A stretch of 64,000 nucleotides of DNA from an uncultured Bacteroidales bacterium (GCA_944323825.1 CALUTY010000001.1:156464-220463); one strand, 5' to 3'; counted from the first letter of the stretch, positions 17,549 to 27,187 are shown. Notes: generated by a model from the sequence alone, not told the origin. Translations and numbers: made by a program.

Positions 17549-18660
17549 TTCCCGTTGTGTTTTCCTGCAAGCATTCCGCATGCAGCCAGGATGTCTTCAC
17601 CCCTGGATGCCCGGATTGTGGCCGTTATGCCGGCCCTGCCCAGACGGTCTCTGAAATTCTCCATCACCGCATCAGGAGAGGACACATAAGGGAAATCCGG
17701 TATCTTGTGGAACCTTATCAGATTCACCCTGCATTCGAGTCCCGCAAGCAGCCTCGTCAGGGCATCCGCATGGCGTTTGGTGTCATTGAAGCCTGAAAAC
17801 ATGGTATATTCGAAGCTCACGCGCCTCTGTCCGGTGAAGTCATACTGCCGGATCAGATCCACCACATCCCTTATCGGCCACGCCTTTTCGACAGGCATCA
17901 TGGACAGGCGCTCGTCACTGAAAGGATTGTGCAGGCTGACAGCCAGATGGCACCTGCTCTCATCCAGAAACCTCTTCAGCGCAGGAATGACTCCGATGGT
18001 GGAAAGGGTGATCCGTTTCGGGCTCCAGCCGAATCCCCAGTCCGAAGTCAGTATCTCTATGGCCCTCATGACATTGTCGTAATTGTCAAGCGGCTCCCCC
18101 ATGCCCATGAACACGGCATTGGTCAGCACATCCGACTCGTCCACAGCCAGGAACTGCGACATTATGTCCGCCACGGAAAGATGCCCGTGGAATCCCTGCC
18201 TGCCCGTCATGCAGAAGCGGCATCCCATCCTGCAGCCGGACTGCGAGGACACGCAAAGAGTCGCACGCTCCTTGTCAGGTATCATCACTGCCTCCACTGC
18301 CCCGCTTTCCAGAGCCCTGTCCGACGGTTCATCATGTACCTGAGCCCCATTTTCACCTGCACCCGGATGCACAGCTCCAGCATCAAGCCCCTTACTGTGG
18401 GAAGCAGTCACCGGGAACAGATATTTCTTCGTCCCGTCCGAAGACACCTGGAGCCCGGAATATTCCGTCACCCCCACCTCATATCTTTCAGCGAGCCTTG
18501 CCCGTCCCTCCTTGGATATATTCGTCATTTCATCTATGCTTCTGACCTTCTTGGCATAGAGCCACTGTGCCATCTGGCCGGCGGCGAACTTAGGGAGTCC
18601 GGCCTCCTGCGCGACCGTCTTCAATTCTTCCGGATTCTTCCCGAGCAGTCTTATTTTCAT
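17545..18660 (-). CDS. rlmN: RlmN, dual-specificity 23S rRNA/tRNA adenine-C2 methyltransferase
   Basis: From the ATG at 18660 (MKIRLLGKNPEELK) the product is 371 residues. The radical-SAM cluster is CRMGCRFC (Cys143, 147, 150), preceded by ERATLCVSSQSG and followed by FMGMGEPLDNYDNV, all typical of RlmN, which methylates A2503 of 23S rRNA and A37 of some tRNAs. Residues about 84-120 are a Gly/Ala/Glu-rich insertion between the N-terminal domain and the radical-SAM barrel. Upstream, TATTTTTG on the minus strand (18686-18679) fits a -7 box. A patatin gene overlaps its stop by 4 bp. Confidence 0.93.
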   Translation of the reverse strand: MKIRLLGKNPEELKTVAQEAGLPKFAAGQMAQWLYAKKVRSIDEMTNISKEGRARLAERYEVGVTEYSGLQVSSDGTKKYLFPVTASHSKGLDAGAVHPGAGENGAQVHDEPSDRALESGAVEAVMIPDKERATLCVSSQSGCRMGCRFCMTGRQGFHGHLSVADIMSQFLAVDESDVLTNAVFMGMGEPLDNYDNVMRAIEILTSDWGFGWSPKRITLSTIGVIPALKRFLDESRCHLAVSLHNPFSDERLSMMPVEKAWPIRDVVDLIRQYDFTGQRRVSFEYTMFSGFNDTKRHADALTRLLAGLECRVNLIRFHKIPDFPYVSSPDAVMENFRDRLGRAGITATIRASRGEDILAACGMLAGKHNGK

Positions 18661-18742
18661 CTCAACAATAATTTTGTACAAAAATAAAAAAACTGTGTCA
18701 AAAAATATTTACCCTTGCAAAGGGAAAACCGGGTTATTTTCA

Positions 18743-18750
18743 TACCTTTG
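18743..18750 (+). promoter_or_regulatory. recA promoter -7 box (TACCTTTG)
   Basis: TACCTTTG fits TAnnTTTG and lies 57 bp before the recA ATG at 18808. A TTG occurs at 18715-18717, slightly farther than the usual 19-21 nt spacing. No SOS-box-like palindrome was recognised. Confidence 0.55.
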
Positions 18751-18807
18751 TTTCTTGGTGCGTCCGCACAAAGCGGGCGCAATTATCAACAACCAAACAT
18801 AAGACTT

Positions 18808-19836
18808 ATGGCAAAAGAGACAGAAAAAGAAGGGACAGATGTGAATGCCGCAAAACTGAAGGCATTGCAGGCTACGATCGACAAGCTTGAAAAGGACTAC
18901 GGGAAAGGTATTGTCATGCCGCTCGGAGCCAAGGCGGAAGAGAATGTTTCTGTGATACCGAGCGGTTCGATCGCTCTCGACCATGCGCTCGGAATCGGAG
19001 GCTACCCTAGGGGGAGGGTGGTCGAGATCTACGGACCGGAATCCAGCGGAAAGACGACGCTGGCCATACACGCCATCGCAGAAGCCCAGAAACAGGGCGG
19101 AATCGGGGCGATAATAGATGCTGAGCACGCATTCGACAGGACATACGCCAAGAATCTCGGCGTTGACCTCGACTCGCTTCTCATTTCCCAGCCTGACAAC
19201 GGGGAACAGGCCCTTGAAATCGCCGAGAATCTGATCAGATCCGGGGCCATTGACATCATCGTGATAGACTCAGTGGCAGCCCTCACCCCGAAGGCCGAGA
19301 TTGAAGGCGAGATGGGCGATGCGAAGATGGGACTCCAGGCAAGGCTGATGAGCCAGGCCCTCAGGAAACTCACCGCCAGCATCAGCAAGACCAACACCTG
19401 CTGCATTTTCATCAACCAGCTGCGTGACAAGATCGGAGTGATGTTCGGCAATCCGGAGACCACCACAGGTGGAAACGCCCTGAAATTCTACGCCTCGGTG
19501 AGGGTGGATGTGCGCAGGACCACCCAGATCAAGGACGGAGAGGAGGCACTCGGAAACAGGACAAGGGTGAAAATCGTGAAGAACAAGCTCGCCCCTCCTT
19601 TCAAAAAGGCGGAATTCGACATTGTCTTCGGCGAAGGCATCTCAAAGGTAGGTGAAATCATCGACCTCGGTGTGGAATTCGACATCATCAAGAAAAGCGG
19701 CTCATGGTTCAGCTACAATGACTCCAAACTGGCCCAGGGACGCGAAGCCGTCAAACAGCTTCTCACCGACAATGTCGAACTGTGCGACGAGATCGAGGCC
19801 AAGATCCGCGAGGCCATAAAGAATGTGCAGGACTGA
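18808..19836 (+). CDS. recA: RecA recombinase
   Basis: From the ATG at 18808 ([17 protein letters not shown]) the protein is 342 residues. Walker A is GPESSGKTT (76-84), and [34 protein letters not shown] and [22 protein letters not shown] are the conserved ATPase and DNA-binding loop regions. RecA forms filaments on single-stranded DNA and drives strand exchange. The open frame extends upstream to 18715 but that part overlaps the promoter and is not translated. A C-rich, weak hairpin follows the gene (about 19861-19893). Its regulator recX lies nearby on the other strand. Confidence 0.98.
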   Translation: MAKETEKEGTDVNAAKLKALQATIDKLEKDYGKGIVMPLGAKAEENVSVIPSGSIALDHALGIGGYPRGRVVEIYGPESSGKTTLAIHAIAEAQKQGGIGAIIDAEHAFDRTYAKNLGVDLDSLLISQPDNGEQALEIAENLIRSGAIDIIVIDSVAALTPKAEIEGEMGDAKMGLQARLMSQALRKLTASISKTNTCCIFINQLRDKIGVMFGNPETTTGGNALKFYASVRVDVRRTTQIKDGEEALGNRTRVKIVKNKLAPPFKKAEFDIVFGEGISKVGEIIDLGVEFDIIKKSGSWFSYNDSKLAQGREAVKQLLTDNVELCDEIEAKIREAIKNVQD

Positions 19837-19942
19837 CAGACTGTCAGGAGCGGAAAATGCAGGAGAGCGGGCCGGATCATGACCCGCCCTTCTGATTTAT
19901 ATGTTTCACGCTCCGGCAGGAATGTAAACGGCAGGACACAGG

Positions 19943-21340
19943 ATGAGCGGCATTGAAGATATCCTGAAGAAACAGAGGGAATTTTTCCGCAGCGGCAGGA
20001 CCCTGCCTGCCGGATACAGGAAAGAATGTCTTGAAAGACTGAAATCCGCCATACTCGAAATGGATGGCGAGATTTCCTGTGCTCTGAAGACAGACTTGGG
20101 AAAAAACGCCACCGAAGCCTACATGACTGAAACCGGGATGGTACTTTCTGAGATATCCCATACGGTCAGACATGTCAGGAAATGGAGCAGGAGGCGCAGG
20201 ACGGGCACTCCACTCGCCCAGTTCCCTGCCAGAAGCTTCATTGTACCGGAACCATACGGGAATGTACTCATCATGAGCCCGTGGAACTATCCTTTCCTGC
20301 TCTGCATATCCCCGCTGGTCAGTGCTGTGGCAGCCGGCAACACAGCCGTCGTCAAGCCGAGCGCATACTCTCCCGCCACATCGGCAGTCATAAGGAAACT
20401 CCTCGGGAAAGTGTTCCCGGAAAAGCATGTGGCCGTCATCGAAGGCGGACGGGAAGTGAACGCAGACCTTCTGGAACAGAAATTCGACTATATCTTCTTC
20501 ACCGGCAGCAAGAATGTCGGAAGGCTTGTCATGGAAAAGGCGGCAGCGCACCTTACTCCGGTCACCCTTGAGCTCGGAGGCAAAAGCCCTGTAATAGTGG
20601 CACCTGACACGGCCATCAATGTCGCTGCCGCAAGGACAGTGTTCGGAAAATTCCTCAACTGCGGACAGACCTGCGTGGCACCCGACTATATCCTCGTGCA
20701 TGAAAGCATCGCCGAAAAATTCATCGGCACATGCATAAGCAAGACAAGGGAAATGCTCGGAGACAACCCGATTGACAATCCCGAATACGGGAAAATCGTG
20801 AACAGGAAGCATTTCGACAGGCTCTCCGGAGTGCTGCAGGAATGCGACGGACATATAGTCTACAGCACAGGATGTGATGCAGAAAGGCTGAAAATCGGAC
20901 CGGCCATAATAAGGCTCGGTGACATCGGGGAATCATGGATGGACGGGCTGGAGATAATGCAGGAAGAAATCTTCGGACCGCTCATGCCGGTCATCACATG
21001 GAAAAGCCTTGATGATGTCATCAGATACATTGACAGCCGTCCGCGTCCTCTCGCCGCCTACATATTCACTGAAGACAGACGGATCAAGGAAAAGCTTCTG
21101 TCATCCCTCCATTTCGGAGGAGGATGCATCAACGACACCATCATCCATCTCGCATCCGACAAACTGCCTTTCGGAGGGGTCGGGGAAAGCGGAATGGGCC
21201 ATTATCACGGCAGTTACGGCTTCGAGACCTTCTCCCACCTCAAAAGCATAGTGGACAAGCCGCTTTGGCTCGACCTGCCGATGCGCTACCGGCCATATAC
21301 CGCATTGAAGGACAAGCTCATCAGGATGTTTCTGAAATAG
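19943..21340 (+). CDS. Aldehyde dehydrogenase, fatty-aldehyde type
   Basis: The 465-residue protein has the ALDH motifs PYGNVLIMSPWNYPF, AAGNTAVVKPS, FFTGSKNVGR, LELGGKSPVIV with the general base Glu, and GQTCVAP with the nucleophile Cys. The C-terminal PFGGVGESGMGHYHG matches class 3/fatty aldehyde dehydrogenases, with a short hydrophobic tail (RPYTALKDKLIRMFLK). It oxidises aldehydes to acids with NAD(P)+. It sits between recA and a purF-like gene, without obvious pathway partners. Substrate not predictable. Confidence 0.92.
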   Translation: MSGIEDILKKQREFFRSGRTLPAGYRKECLERLKSAILEMDGEISCALKTDLGKNATEAYMTETGMVLSEISHTVRHVRKWSRRRRTGTPLAQFPARSFIVPEPYGNVLIMSPWNYPFLLCISPLVSAVAAGNTAVVKPSAYSPATSAVIRKLLGKVFPEKHVAVIEGGREVNADLLEQKFDYIFFTGSKNVGRLVMEKAAAHLTPVTLELGGKSPVIVAPDTAINVAAARTVFGKFLNCGQTCVAPDYILVHESIAEKFIGTCISKTREMLGDNPIDNPEYGKIVNRKHFDRLSGVLQECDGHIVYSTGCDAERLKIGPAIIRLGDIGESWMDGLEIMQEEIFGPLMPVITWKSLDDVIRYIDSRPRPLAAYIFTEDRRIKEKLLSSLHFGGGCINDTIIHLASDKLPFGGVGESGMGHYHGSYGFETFSHLKSIVDKPLWLDLPMRYRPYTALKDKLIRMFLK

Positions 21341-21399
21341 AGGCAGGCAGCCTCCGGCAAATGCACTCCGAAGTTTATGAGGAAGGAAACATCTTATTG

Positions 21400-21431
21400 T
21401 TGCATACAATTACAAACTTTTTGTACTTTTG
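21400..21431 (+). promoter_or_regulatory. Promoter of the purF-like gene
   Basis: TACTTTTG at 21424-21431 fits TAnnTTTG, and TTG at 21400-21402 lies 21 nt upstream, the canonical Bacteroidota spacing. The start codon is at 21462. Confidence 0.65.
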
Positions 21432-21461
21432 CGCCGTAATCAATCAAAACGGATCTGACAA

Positions 21462-22871
21462 ATGGGAGGCATATTCGGCACCATCTCCAAAGAGAGATGC
21501 ATCAACGACCTTTTCTACGGCACTGACTACAATTCCCACATGGGCACAAAGCGCGGCGGAATGGCCACCTGGAGCCGTGAAGACGGATTCCAGAGATCAA
21601 TCCATAATCTCCAGAGCGCCTATTTCAGAAGCAAGTTCGAGGACGAGCTCGACAAGTTCAGAAACGGCACGGCAGGAATAGGCGTCATCAGCGACACCGA
21701 CCCGCAGCCGATAATGATAAACTCGCACCTCGGCAAGTTCGCCATTGTGACCGTGGCGAGGGTGGTCAACATGAAGGAGATAGAAGAGGATATGCTTGCG
21801 AAGGGATGCCATTTCGCAGAACTCAGCTCAGGCGGAACAAACCAGACCGAGCTGATAGCCCTCCTCATCATCCAGGGAAAGGACTTCGTTGATGGCATAG
21901 AAAATGTCTTCAGACACATAAAAGGCTCCTGCTCAATGCTCATCCTTACAGAGGACGGAATCATTGCAGCAAGGGACAAATGGGGAAGGACTCCGATTGT
22001 GCTCGGGAAAAAGGAAGGGGCATATGCGGCCACTAGCGAGTCGTGCAGTTTCCCCAACCTGGACTATGAAATCGACAGGTACCTCGGCCCGGGAGAAATA
22101 GTCAGAATCCGCCCTGACGGAGTGGAACAGCTCCGCAAGCCTGAAGAAAAGATGCAGATATGTTCTTTCCTCTGGGTCTATTACGGATTCCCGACTTCAA
22201 GCTACGAGGGACGGAATGTGGAGGAAGTCCGCTTCATCAGCGGCTACAAGATGGGAAAGACCGACACCTCCGAAGCGGACTGCATCTGCGGCATCCCTGA
22301 CTCAGGGGTCGGACAGGCCCTCGGCTATGCTGAAGGGAAAGGTATTCCATATCATAGGGCAGTGACCAAATATACCCCGACATGGCCACGCAGCTTCACA
22401 CCGAGCAACCAGGAGATGCGTTCCCTTGTCGCCAAGATGAAACTCATCCCGAACCGCGCCATGCTGCAGGGAAAGCGCATAATCTTCTGTGACGACTCCA
22501 TCGTCCGTGGCACACAGCTCCGTGACAATGTGCGCATCCTTTTCGACTACGGTGCAAAGGAAGTCCACATGAGAATAGGCTGCCCTCCTCTCATCTACGG
22601 CTGCCCGTTCATAGGCTTCTCGGCATCAAAGACGGATCTTGAACTGATTTCCCGCCGCATCATCAAGGAATTTGAGGGCGACCCTGACAAGAATCTTGAA
22701 AAATACGCCACGACAGGCTCCCCGGAATACAGGAAACTGGTGGACGCCATAGCCGGAAGATTCGGGCTCACTTCACTCAAGTTCAATACGATAGAAACAC
22801 TGGTAGAGGCTATAGGGCTGCCGAAATGCAAGGTTTGTACACATTGCTTTGACGGCTCCAGCTGCTTCTGA
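21462..22871 (+). CDS. purF: PurF-like amidophosphoribosyltransferase lacking the N-terminal catalytic Cys
   Basis: The 469-residue protein aligns in layout with PurF: an N-terminal Ntn glutaminase-like half (DYNSHMGTKRGGMA, SSGGTNQTELIALLI, ARDKWGRTPIVLG) and a C-terminal PRTase half with GIPDSGVGQALGYAEGKGI and the PRPP loop IIFCDDSIVRGTQLRDN (about 340-356). Normal PurF starts Met-Cys and Cys2 releases ammonia from glutamine; here the start is MGGIFGTISKERC, so residue 2 is Gly. There is no upstream in-frame start giving a Cys. It ends with a Cys-rich tail, CKVCTHCFDGSSCF. Either it uses free ammonia or it has another role. A Met-Gly-Gly form exists, as I recall, in other Bacteroidales. 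Confidence 0.85.
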   Translation: MGGIFGTISKERCINDLFYGTDYNSHMGTKRGGMATWSREDGFQRSIHNLQSAYFRSKFEDELDKFRNGTAGIGVISDTDPQPIMINSHLGKFAIVTVARVVNMKEIEEDMLAKGCHFAELSSGGTNQTELIALLIIQGKDFVDGIENVFRHIKGSCSMLILTEDGIIAARDKWGRTPIVLGKKEGAYAATSESCSFPNLDYEIDRYLGPGEIVRIRPDGVEQLRKPEEKMQICSFLWVYYGFPTSSYEGRNVEEVRFISGYKMGKTDTSEADCICGIPDSGVGQALGYAEGKGIPYHRAVTKYTPTWPRSFTPSNQEMRSLVAKMKLIPNRAMLQGKRIIFCDDSIVRGTQLRDNVRILFDYGAKEVHMRIGCPPLIYGCPFIGFSASKTDLELISRRIIKEFEGDPDKNLEKYATTGSPEYRKLVDAIAGRFGLTSLKFNTIETLVEAIGLPKCKVCTHCFDGSSCF

Positions 22872-22898
22872 TACGACGCGAGATAACAGCGTTAAACT

Positions 22899-23876
22899 TC
22901 AGGGTGCAGCGATACGGCACCGGGAGAGCTTGGCTGCGGACCCGGAAGAGATTACTCCGGCATCTTCAAGGGCCTGGACGGTCCATGAGGATGCCGGATT
23001 GTTCTCACGGAAAAGTACAATTCCGTGGGCCACGGCGTAGGAGCCTATATAGGGATGAAGCCTCAAGGAATCCTCAGGAAGTGTCCACAAGGGATAGGGA
23101 CGGACATGGGCGGAATCCACGGCAATGAGATCGGACAGGCCGTCATATTTCTCCCTGTCGAAATTCCAGATGTCCATAAGCTGCTCCTTGTATGAATATG
23201 AGCCGCCCAATTTCTTCCTGTACTCCACCATCTTTGCGGCAAAATATCCGCCTATTCCCGGAAGGGCGTCAAATCCGGCAGAGTCAGCCAGATTGAGATC
23301 CACAAGCGGGATATCAATATACGGTTCAAGCCTCTTGTACACGGAATCCGCCACGACATACGACCTGGCGAAATCGCTCCTGCGGCGGAACTTTCCTCCT
23401 TTTTTCCTGTAATTGTCAATTGACACCGCCTGCCTTTCGGAAAATCCGAGCCGCACAAGGTCGGCCACGGAAACGGTATTGGGATTGAACCGGAAAGACT
23501 CCACCGTCCTGACGGCATATTCAGACCTTATCGCCTCCACTTCGGGAGAATGCGGAGAATCTTTTCTTATTACAATCCTGACATCCCTGTCTGCATTGGA
23601 ATCTTTTCCTTTTGTGAAGTGGTCCATGCCTGAAACGAATGAATACTCCCCGGCATCCGACATTGCCCCGGCCAAAACGGACCTTGCAATCTCCGGATCA
23701 ATGACATAGACCGTGTCTGGATGGTCCCTGTTGCCCAAGATCTTAACGACAGCCGCCTTATGCACAAAAAGTGCTGTCTGATAGCCCGTAACAAGAAACA
23801 CAAGGGCGACAGCCCCCGTCATGAACGATGCGGACATCCTTTTCCTGCCGCCCGCACTTTTCCCGTTGTCTTTCAT
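22899..23876 (-). CDS. Helix-hairpin-helix (ComEA-like) membrane-anchored protein
   Basis: The start at 23876 is preceded by a GGAGGG ribosome-binding sequence; the product is 325 residues. One membrane segment (about residues 14-35, MSASFMTGAVALVFLVTGYQ) anchors it. Three HhH-type segments follow: FNPNTVSVADLVRLGFSE, DLNLADSAGFDALPGIGGYF and LRLHPYIGSYAVAHGIVLF. This repeated arrangement is common in Bacteroidota proteins related to the DNA-uptake protein ComEA. Binding to DNA in the periplasm is a family inference; no other competence gene is adjacent. Confidence 0.85.
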   Translation of the reverse strand: MKDNGKSAGGRKRMSASFMTGAVALVFLVTGYQTALFVHKAAVVKILGNRDHPDTVYVIDPEIARSVLAGAMSDAGEYSFVSGMDHFTKGKDSNADRDVRIVIRKDSPHSPEVEAIRSEYAVRTVESFRFNPNTVSVADLVRLGFSERQAVSIDNYRKKGGKFRRRSDFARSYVVADSVYKRLEPYIDIPLVDLNLADSAGFDALPGIGGYFAAKMVEYRKKLGGSYSYKEQLMDIWNFDREKYDGLSDLIAVDSAHVRPYPLWTLPEDSLRLHPYIGSYAVAHGIVLFRENNPASSWTVQALEDAGVISSGSAAKLSRCRIAAP

Positions 23877-24004
23877 TTTCCCTCCAATCCTGCGCCTCAC
23901 CCTGTCCTTTCCATCGCCTGTCCGGCTTTATCGCCGGACCATAATATCTTAACCTGTTTCTTCTGTTATCGTTTTATAAGCCTGTTCTCAAAAGACTTCC
24001 CCGG

Positions 24005-24772
24005 TCAGTTGTCTTCCCGGGCGAACTCGGAGGATCCATCCATATCCTTCTGACTGTGCCTGAAATCCGGTTTCCCGCCCACAATGACCACAATCTCTCC
24101 CTTCGGCTCATGCTCCCGATACCATGCAGCCACTTCCTCCAGAGTACCACGCCGGTGCTCCTCATGCAGCTTGGATATCTCCCTCGCCACGGAACACCTC
24201 CTGTCCGGGCCAAAATATTCCGCAAACTGGTCCAGAGTCTTCACAAGGCGGTAAGGGGACTCATAGAAAATCATTGTCCTCGGTTCCTCCGCAAGTTCCT
24301 TGAGCCTGGTCTGGCGTCCTTTCTTCACCGGCAGGAACCCTTCAAAACAGAACCTGTCACACGGAAACCCCGAACTCACCAGAGCCGGGACAAAAGCCGT
24401 AGCCCCCGGGAGGGTCTGCACCTCAATCCCTTCTTCCACACATGTCCTCACCAGAAGAAATCCCGGATCTGAAATGCCCGGCGTGCCTGCATCGCTTATA
24501 AGGGCCACATTCATCCCTGAAAGGATCCTGTCCCTTACAATGGAAACTGTCTTGTGTTCATTGAACTTGTGATGTGATTCGAGCCTTCCGTGAATGTCAT
24601 AATGCTTCAGCAGCACAGAACTTGTCCTCGTGTCCTCGGCAAGTATAAGATCCGCCGAACGGAGAACATTCACCGCCCTGAATGTCATGTCTTCAAGATT
24701 GCCGACAGGTGTCGGCACTATATAAAGGACTCCGGACCCTGCCGGAACACTGCATTTCCTTTCCATTTTCAT
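24005..24772 (-). CDS. rsmI: RsmI, 16S rRNA (cytidine-1402-2'-O)-methyltransferase
   Basis: The start at 24772 overlaps the upstream gene by ATGA and gives 255 residues. YIVPTPVGNLEDMTFRAV, ILAEDTRTS, LISDAGTPGISDPGFLLVR and GEIVVIVGG are RsmI signatures. It methylates the ribose of C1402 in 16S rRNA with SAM. Translational coupling places it in an operon after the acidic hypothetical protein. Confidence 0.95.
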   Translation of the reverse strand: MKMERKCSVPAGSGVLYIVPTPVGNLEDMTFRAVNVLRSADLILAEDTRTSSVLLKHYDIHGRLESHHKFNEHKTVSIVRDRILSGMNVALISDAGTPGISDPGFLLVRTCVEEGIEVQTLPGATAFVPALVSSGFPCDRFCFEGFLPVKKGRQTRLKELAEEPRTMIFYESPYRLVKTLDQFAEYFGPDRRCSVAREISKLHEEHRRGTLEEVAAWYREHEPKGEIVVIVGGKPDFRHSQKDMDGSSEFAREDN

Positions 24773-25542
24773 CTCACCTTTCTCCTCACAGCCATCATGA
24801 AACGGTAAACAGCATCGGATTCCATATCCCACTCCGGGAAAAATTCCTTGAGATATGTCTCCACCTCAGCCAAAGTCTCCATCCCGTTTATTGCCGCCAC
24901 CGAATTGCTGAAGAGCAGCGGGTCCTCCCTGAAAAGCACCCTGATGAACGAAGCCCTGTCATTCAGTGAAATGGCGCTGCGCACATCCCTTACAGGCTGC
25001 CCAGGCATATCCTTCCTCCACGCCTCCTTCTCCGACATCACATCCATCACTGACAGCGGGACACTTGCTCCGGTACCGGAAGCATTCCCGTCTTCACCGG
25101 CAAAAGGAAGCAGCATGTCATCATCAACGGCCATATCCAGAACTCCTTCTTCACTCTCAGCAGCAGATTCTTCCTCTTCGGTATCAGGAACAAAGACTTC
25201 CTCATGCTGGTCCTGCTCCGGTTCAGATTCCTGGACAGGGATTTCCTCCTTCGCCTCGTCGTTCAAAGCATCAACAGCAGGAGTCCCATTTTCTTCCCCG
25301 TACACCGCACCGTCATCCGCAAAGGCATCTTCCGGCAGGTCTTCCGGCTCCTCCGGCATCATGCCAACAGAATCAGGCAGGTCAGCCGCCTCCTGAAAGA
25401 TATCAACAGGAACCTCAGCGGTCACATTTTCCGCATCTCTCTGAAGTTCAGCCAATCTGCTCTCCAGCAGAGCAAGCTGCTCCCGAATGGAAGCAGCCAG
25501 AGCCATTATTTCCGACAAAGCTGTCCGAGGTGAATTTTCCAT
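24769..25542 (-). CDS. Conserved hypothetical: coiled coil, acidic linker and C-terminal helical domain
   Basis: From ATG 25542 the protein is 257 residues. The N-terminus (about 5-40, [25 protein letters not shown]) is a predicted coiled coil. A long acidic, Pro/Glu-rich linker covers about 50-185. The C-terminal block (about 190-257: [46 protein letters not shown] cut into helices) resembles a domain I have seen in Bacteroidota hypothetical proteins. No signal or membrane segment. It is coupled to rsmI by a 4 bp overlap. Function unknown. Confidence 0.8.
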   Translation of the reverse strand: MENSPRTALSEIMALAASIREQLALLESRLAELQRDAENVTAEVPVDIFQEAADLPDSVGMMPEEPEDLPEDAFADDGAVYGEENGTPAVDALNDEAKEEIPVQESEPEQDQHEEVFVPDTEEEESAAESEEGVLDMAVDDDMLLPFAGEDGNASGTGASVPLSVMDVMSEKEAWRKDMPGQPVRDVRSAISLNDRASFIRVLFREDPLLFSNSVAAINGMETLAEVETYLKEFFPEWDMESDAVYRFMMAVRRKVR

Positions 25543-25551
25543 AAAAAGCAT

Positions 25552-25559
25552 TATCTTTG
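25552..25559 (+). promoter_or_regulatory. tdk -7 box (TATCTTTG)
   Basis: TATCTTTG fits TAnnTTTG and lies 44 bp before the tdk ATG at 25604. It sits 10 bp from the start codon of the divergent acidic protein gene (25542), so the two transcription units are tightly packed. Confidence 0.6.
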
Positions 25560-25603
25560 TGCCCGTCAAAAAAGTCAGGCAATATCAAAGCAAAAATAAG
25601 GAA

Positions 25604-26182
25604 ATGTTTTCAGAAAATGCAAAAAAAGCAGGGTGTATCGAAGTGATATGCGGATCAATGTTTTCGGGCAAGACGGAAGAACTCATAAGACGGCTCAGAA
25701 GGGCCCAGTTCGCCAATCTGAAAGTAGAGATCTACAAGCCTTCGGTAGATGTCAGATATGCTGAAGACCAGGTGGTTTCACATGACCTGCACAGCATTCC
25801 GTCCACTCCCATAGACTCCCCTGCCAGCATGCTTCTGCTTTCCGGTGATGTTGACGTGGTCGGCATCGACGAGGCGCAGTTCTTCGATGACACTATCGTG
25901 GAAGTAGCCCAGACCCTTGCCGACAGAGGCGTCAGGGTCATCATTGCCGGCCTTGACACTGATTTTTCAGGCAAGCCCTTCGGCCCGATGCCGGCCCTTA
26001 TGGCAGTCGCCGAGGATGTCCAGAAGGTCCATGCCATCTGCGTCAAATGCGGCAACCTTGCCAACCGCTCCCACCGTCTCTCCGCCAGCGACCAGCTCGT
26101 CGTCCTCGGCGAAAAGGACACCTACGAACCTCTCTGCCGCCACTGCTACAACAAGGCCACAGGAAAAGGCATAGAAGAATAG
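25604..26182 (+). CDS. tdk: Thymidine kinase, type II
   Basis: The start at 25604 ([10 protein letters not shown]) follows an AAGGAA site; the product is 192 residues. Walker A is [15 protein letters not shown], the catalytic acid is in [11 protein letters not shown], and there are four zinc-ligand cysteines in two pairs (CVKCG and CRHC). It phosphorylates thymidine to dTMP in salvage. The frame is open further upstream but that overlaps the promoter region. Stands alone as a short transcript. Confidence 0.96.
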   Translation: MFSENAKKAGCIEVICGSMFSGKTEELIRRLRRAQFANLKVEIYKPSVDVRYAEDQVVSHDLHSIPSTPIDSPASMLLLSGDVDVVGIDEAQFFDDTIVEVAQTLADRGVRVIIAGLDTDFSGKPFGPMPALMAVAEDVQKVHAICVKCGNLANRSHRLSASDQLVVLGEKDTYEPLCRHCYNKATGKGIEE

Positions 26183-26246
26183 GTGAACGACTTCCGGCAA
26201 AATATCAGCAGACTGCTGCCTGGAACGCAACAGGACTTTCCGGGCA

Positions 26247-27158
26247 TCAGTGCCGCACCGGACCGTCCTGCCTCTTTCTAGGATGATGCTCAAGGATGGA
26301 CTGCTGCCAGGAGCGGCTTTCGATGTGGGTGTAGATTTCGGTGGTGAGGATGCTTTCGTGGCCGAGCATTTCCTGGACGGAGCGGAGGTCGGCACCATGC
26401 TCGATGAGATGGGTGGCGAAAGAATGGCGGAAGGTGTGGGGCGAAATTTCCTTGTTGATGCCGGCGGCCATTGCCTGGCGCTTGATCATCTTGAACACAT
26501 AGACACGGCTCAAGCTTCTGCCGTTGCGGTTCAGAAAAAGGATGTCTTCGTATGCGCGTCCGTCAGGTTCGGGGCGGCACCGGAGATATTTCAGTAGGGC
26601 ATCAGAAGCCATTTCTCCGAGAGGCACTATCCTCTCCTTGTCGCCCTTTCCTCTCACACGGACAAATGACTCGGTGAAAAAGACATCGGAGATGGCAATC
26701 CCGACGGATTCAGACACACGCAGGCCGCAGCCGTAAAGCACCTCAAGGATGGCCCGGTCCCGCAATCCCATCCATGAATCGGAAGGGACCGAGGAAATGA
26801 TGCGGCTCACTTCTTCCTCCGATAGGACTTCGGGAAGATAACGGCCGAGCTTGGGGGCATCTATCCGGTCACAGGGATTCTCCCTGATCTGGCCTTCCAG
26901 GATCAGATAATTGAAAAATGACCTCATGGAACTGAGGAGCCTCGCCTGGGAACGTTTTGAAAGGACGGTACGGGACGCCACATAATCCATTATCATTTCA
27001 GTGGTCACCTGCACTGCAGGAACTTCCGTCTGCTCCAGAAAAGCGGAGATATCAGAACAATACGATGCCACCGTATTCGGTGACATCGCACGTTCTATCT
27101 GCAGATAGTCTGAATAATCCTTCAGTATCCTGCCGTTGAAATCCATCTCATTTCTCAT
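26247..27158 (-). CDS. xerD: XerD-type tyrosine recombinase
   Basis: The 303-residue protein has the N-terminal SAM-like core-binding half and the C-terminal catalytic half with GCGLRVSE (Arg), HTFRHSFATHL (His-x-x-Arg) and LGHESILTTEIYTHIE (His and Tyr nucleophile). Length and sequence fit chromosomal XerD, which resolves chromosome dimers at dif with XerC. It is not near other mobile genes, so a housekeeping role is preferred. An internal ATG at 27146 is an alternative start. Confidence 0.88.
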   Translation of the reverse strand: MRNEMDFNGRILKDYSDYLQIERAMSPNTVASYCSDISAFLEQTEVPAVQVTTEMIMDYVASRTVLSKRSQARLLSSMRSFFNYLILEGQIRENPCDRIDAPKLGRYLPEVLSEEEVSRIISSVPSDSWMGLRDRAILEVLYGCGLRVSESVGIAISDVFFTESFVRVRGKGDKERIVPLGEMASDALLKYLRCRPEPDGRAYEDILFLNRNGRSLSRVYVFKMIKRQAMAAGINKEISPHTFRHSFATHLIEHGADLRSVQEMLGHESILTTEIYTHIESRSWQQSILEHHPRKRQDGPVRH

Positions 27159-27187
27159 CTGCCGGACGGCATACGCAGGGGAACAGA

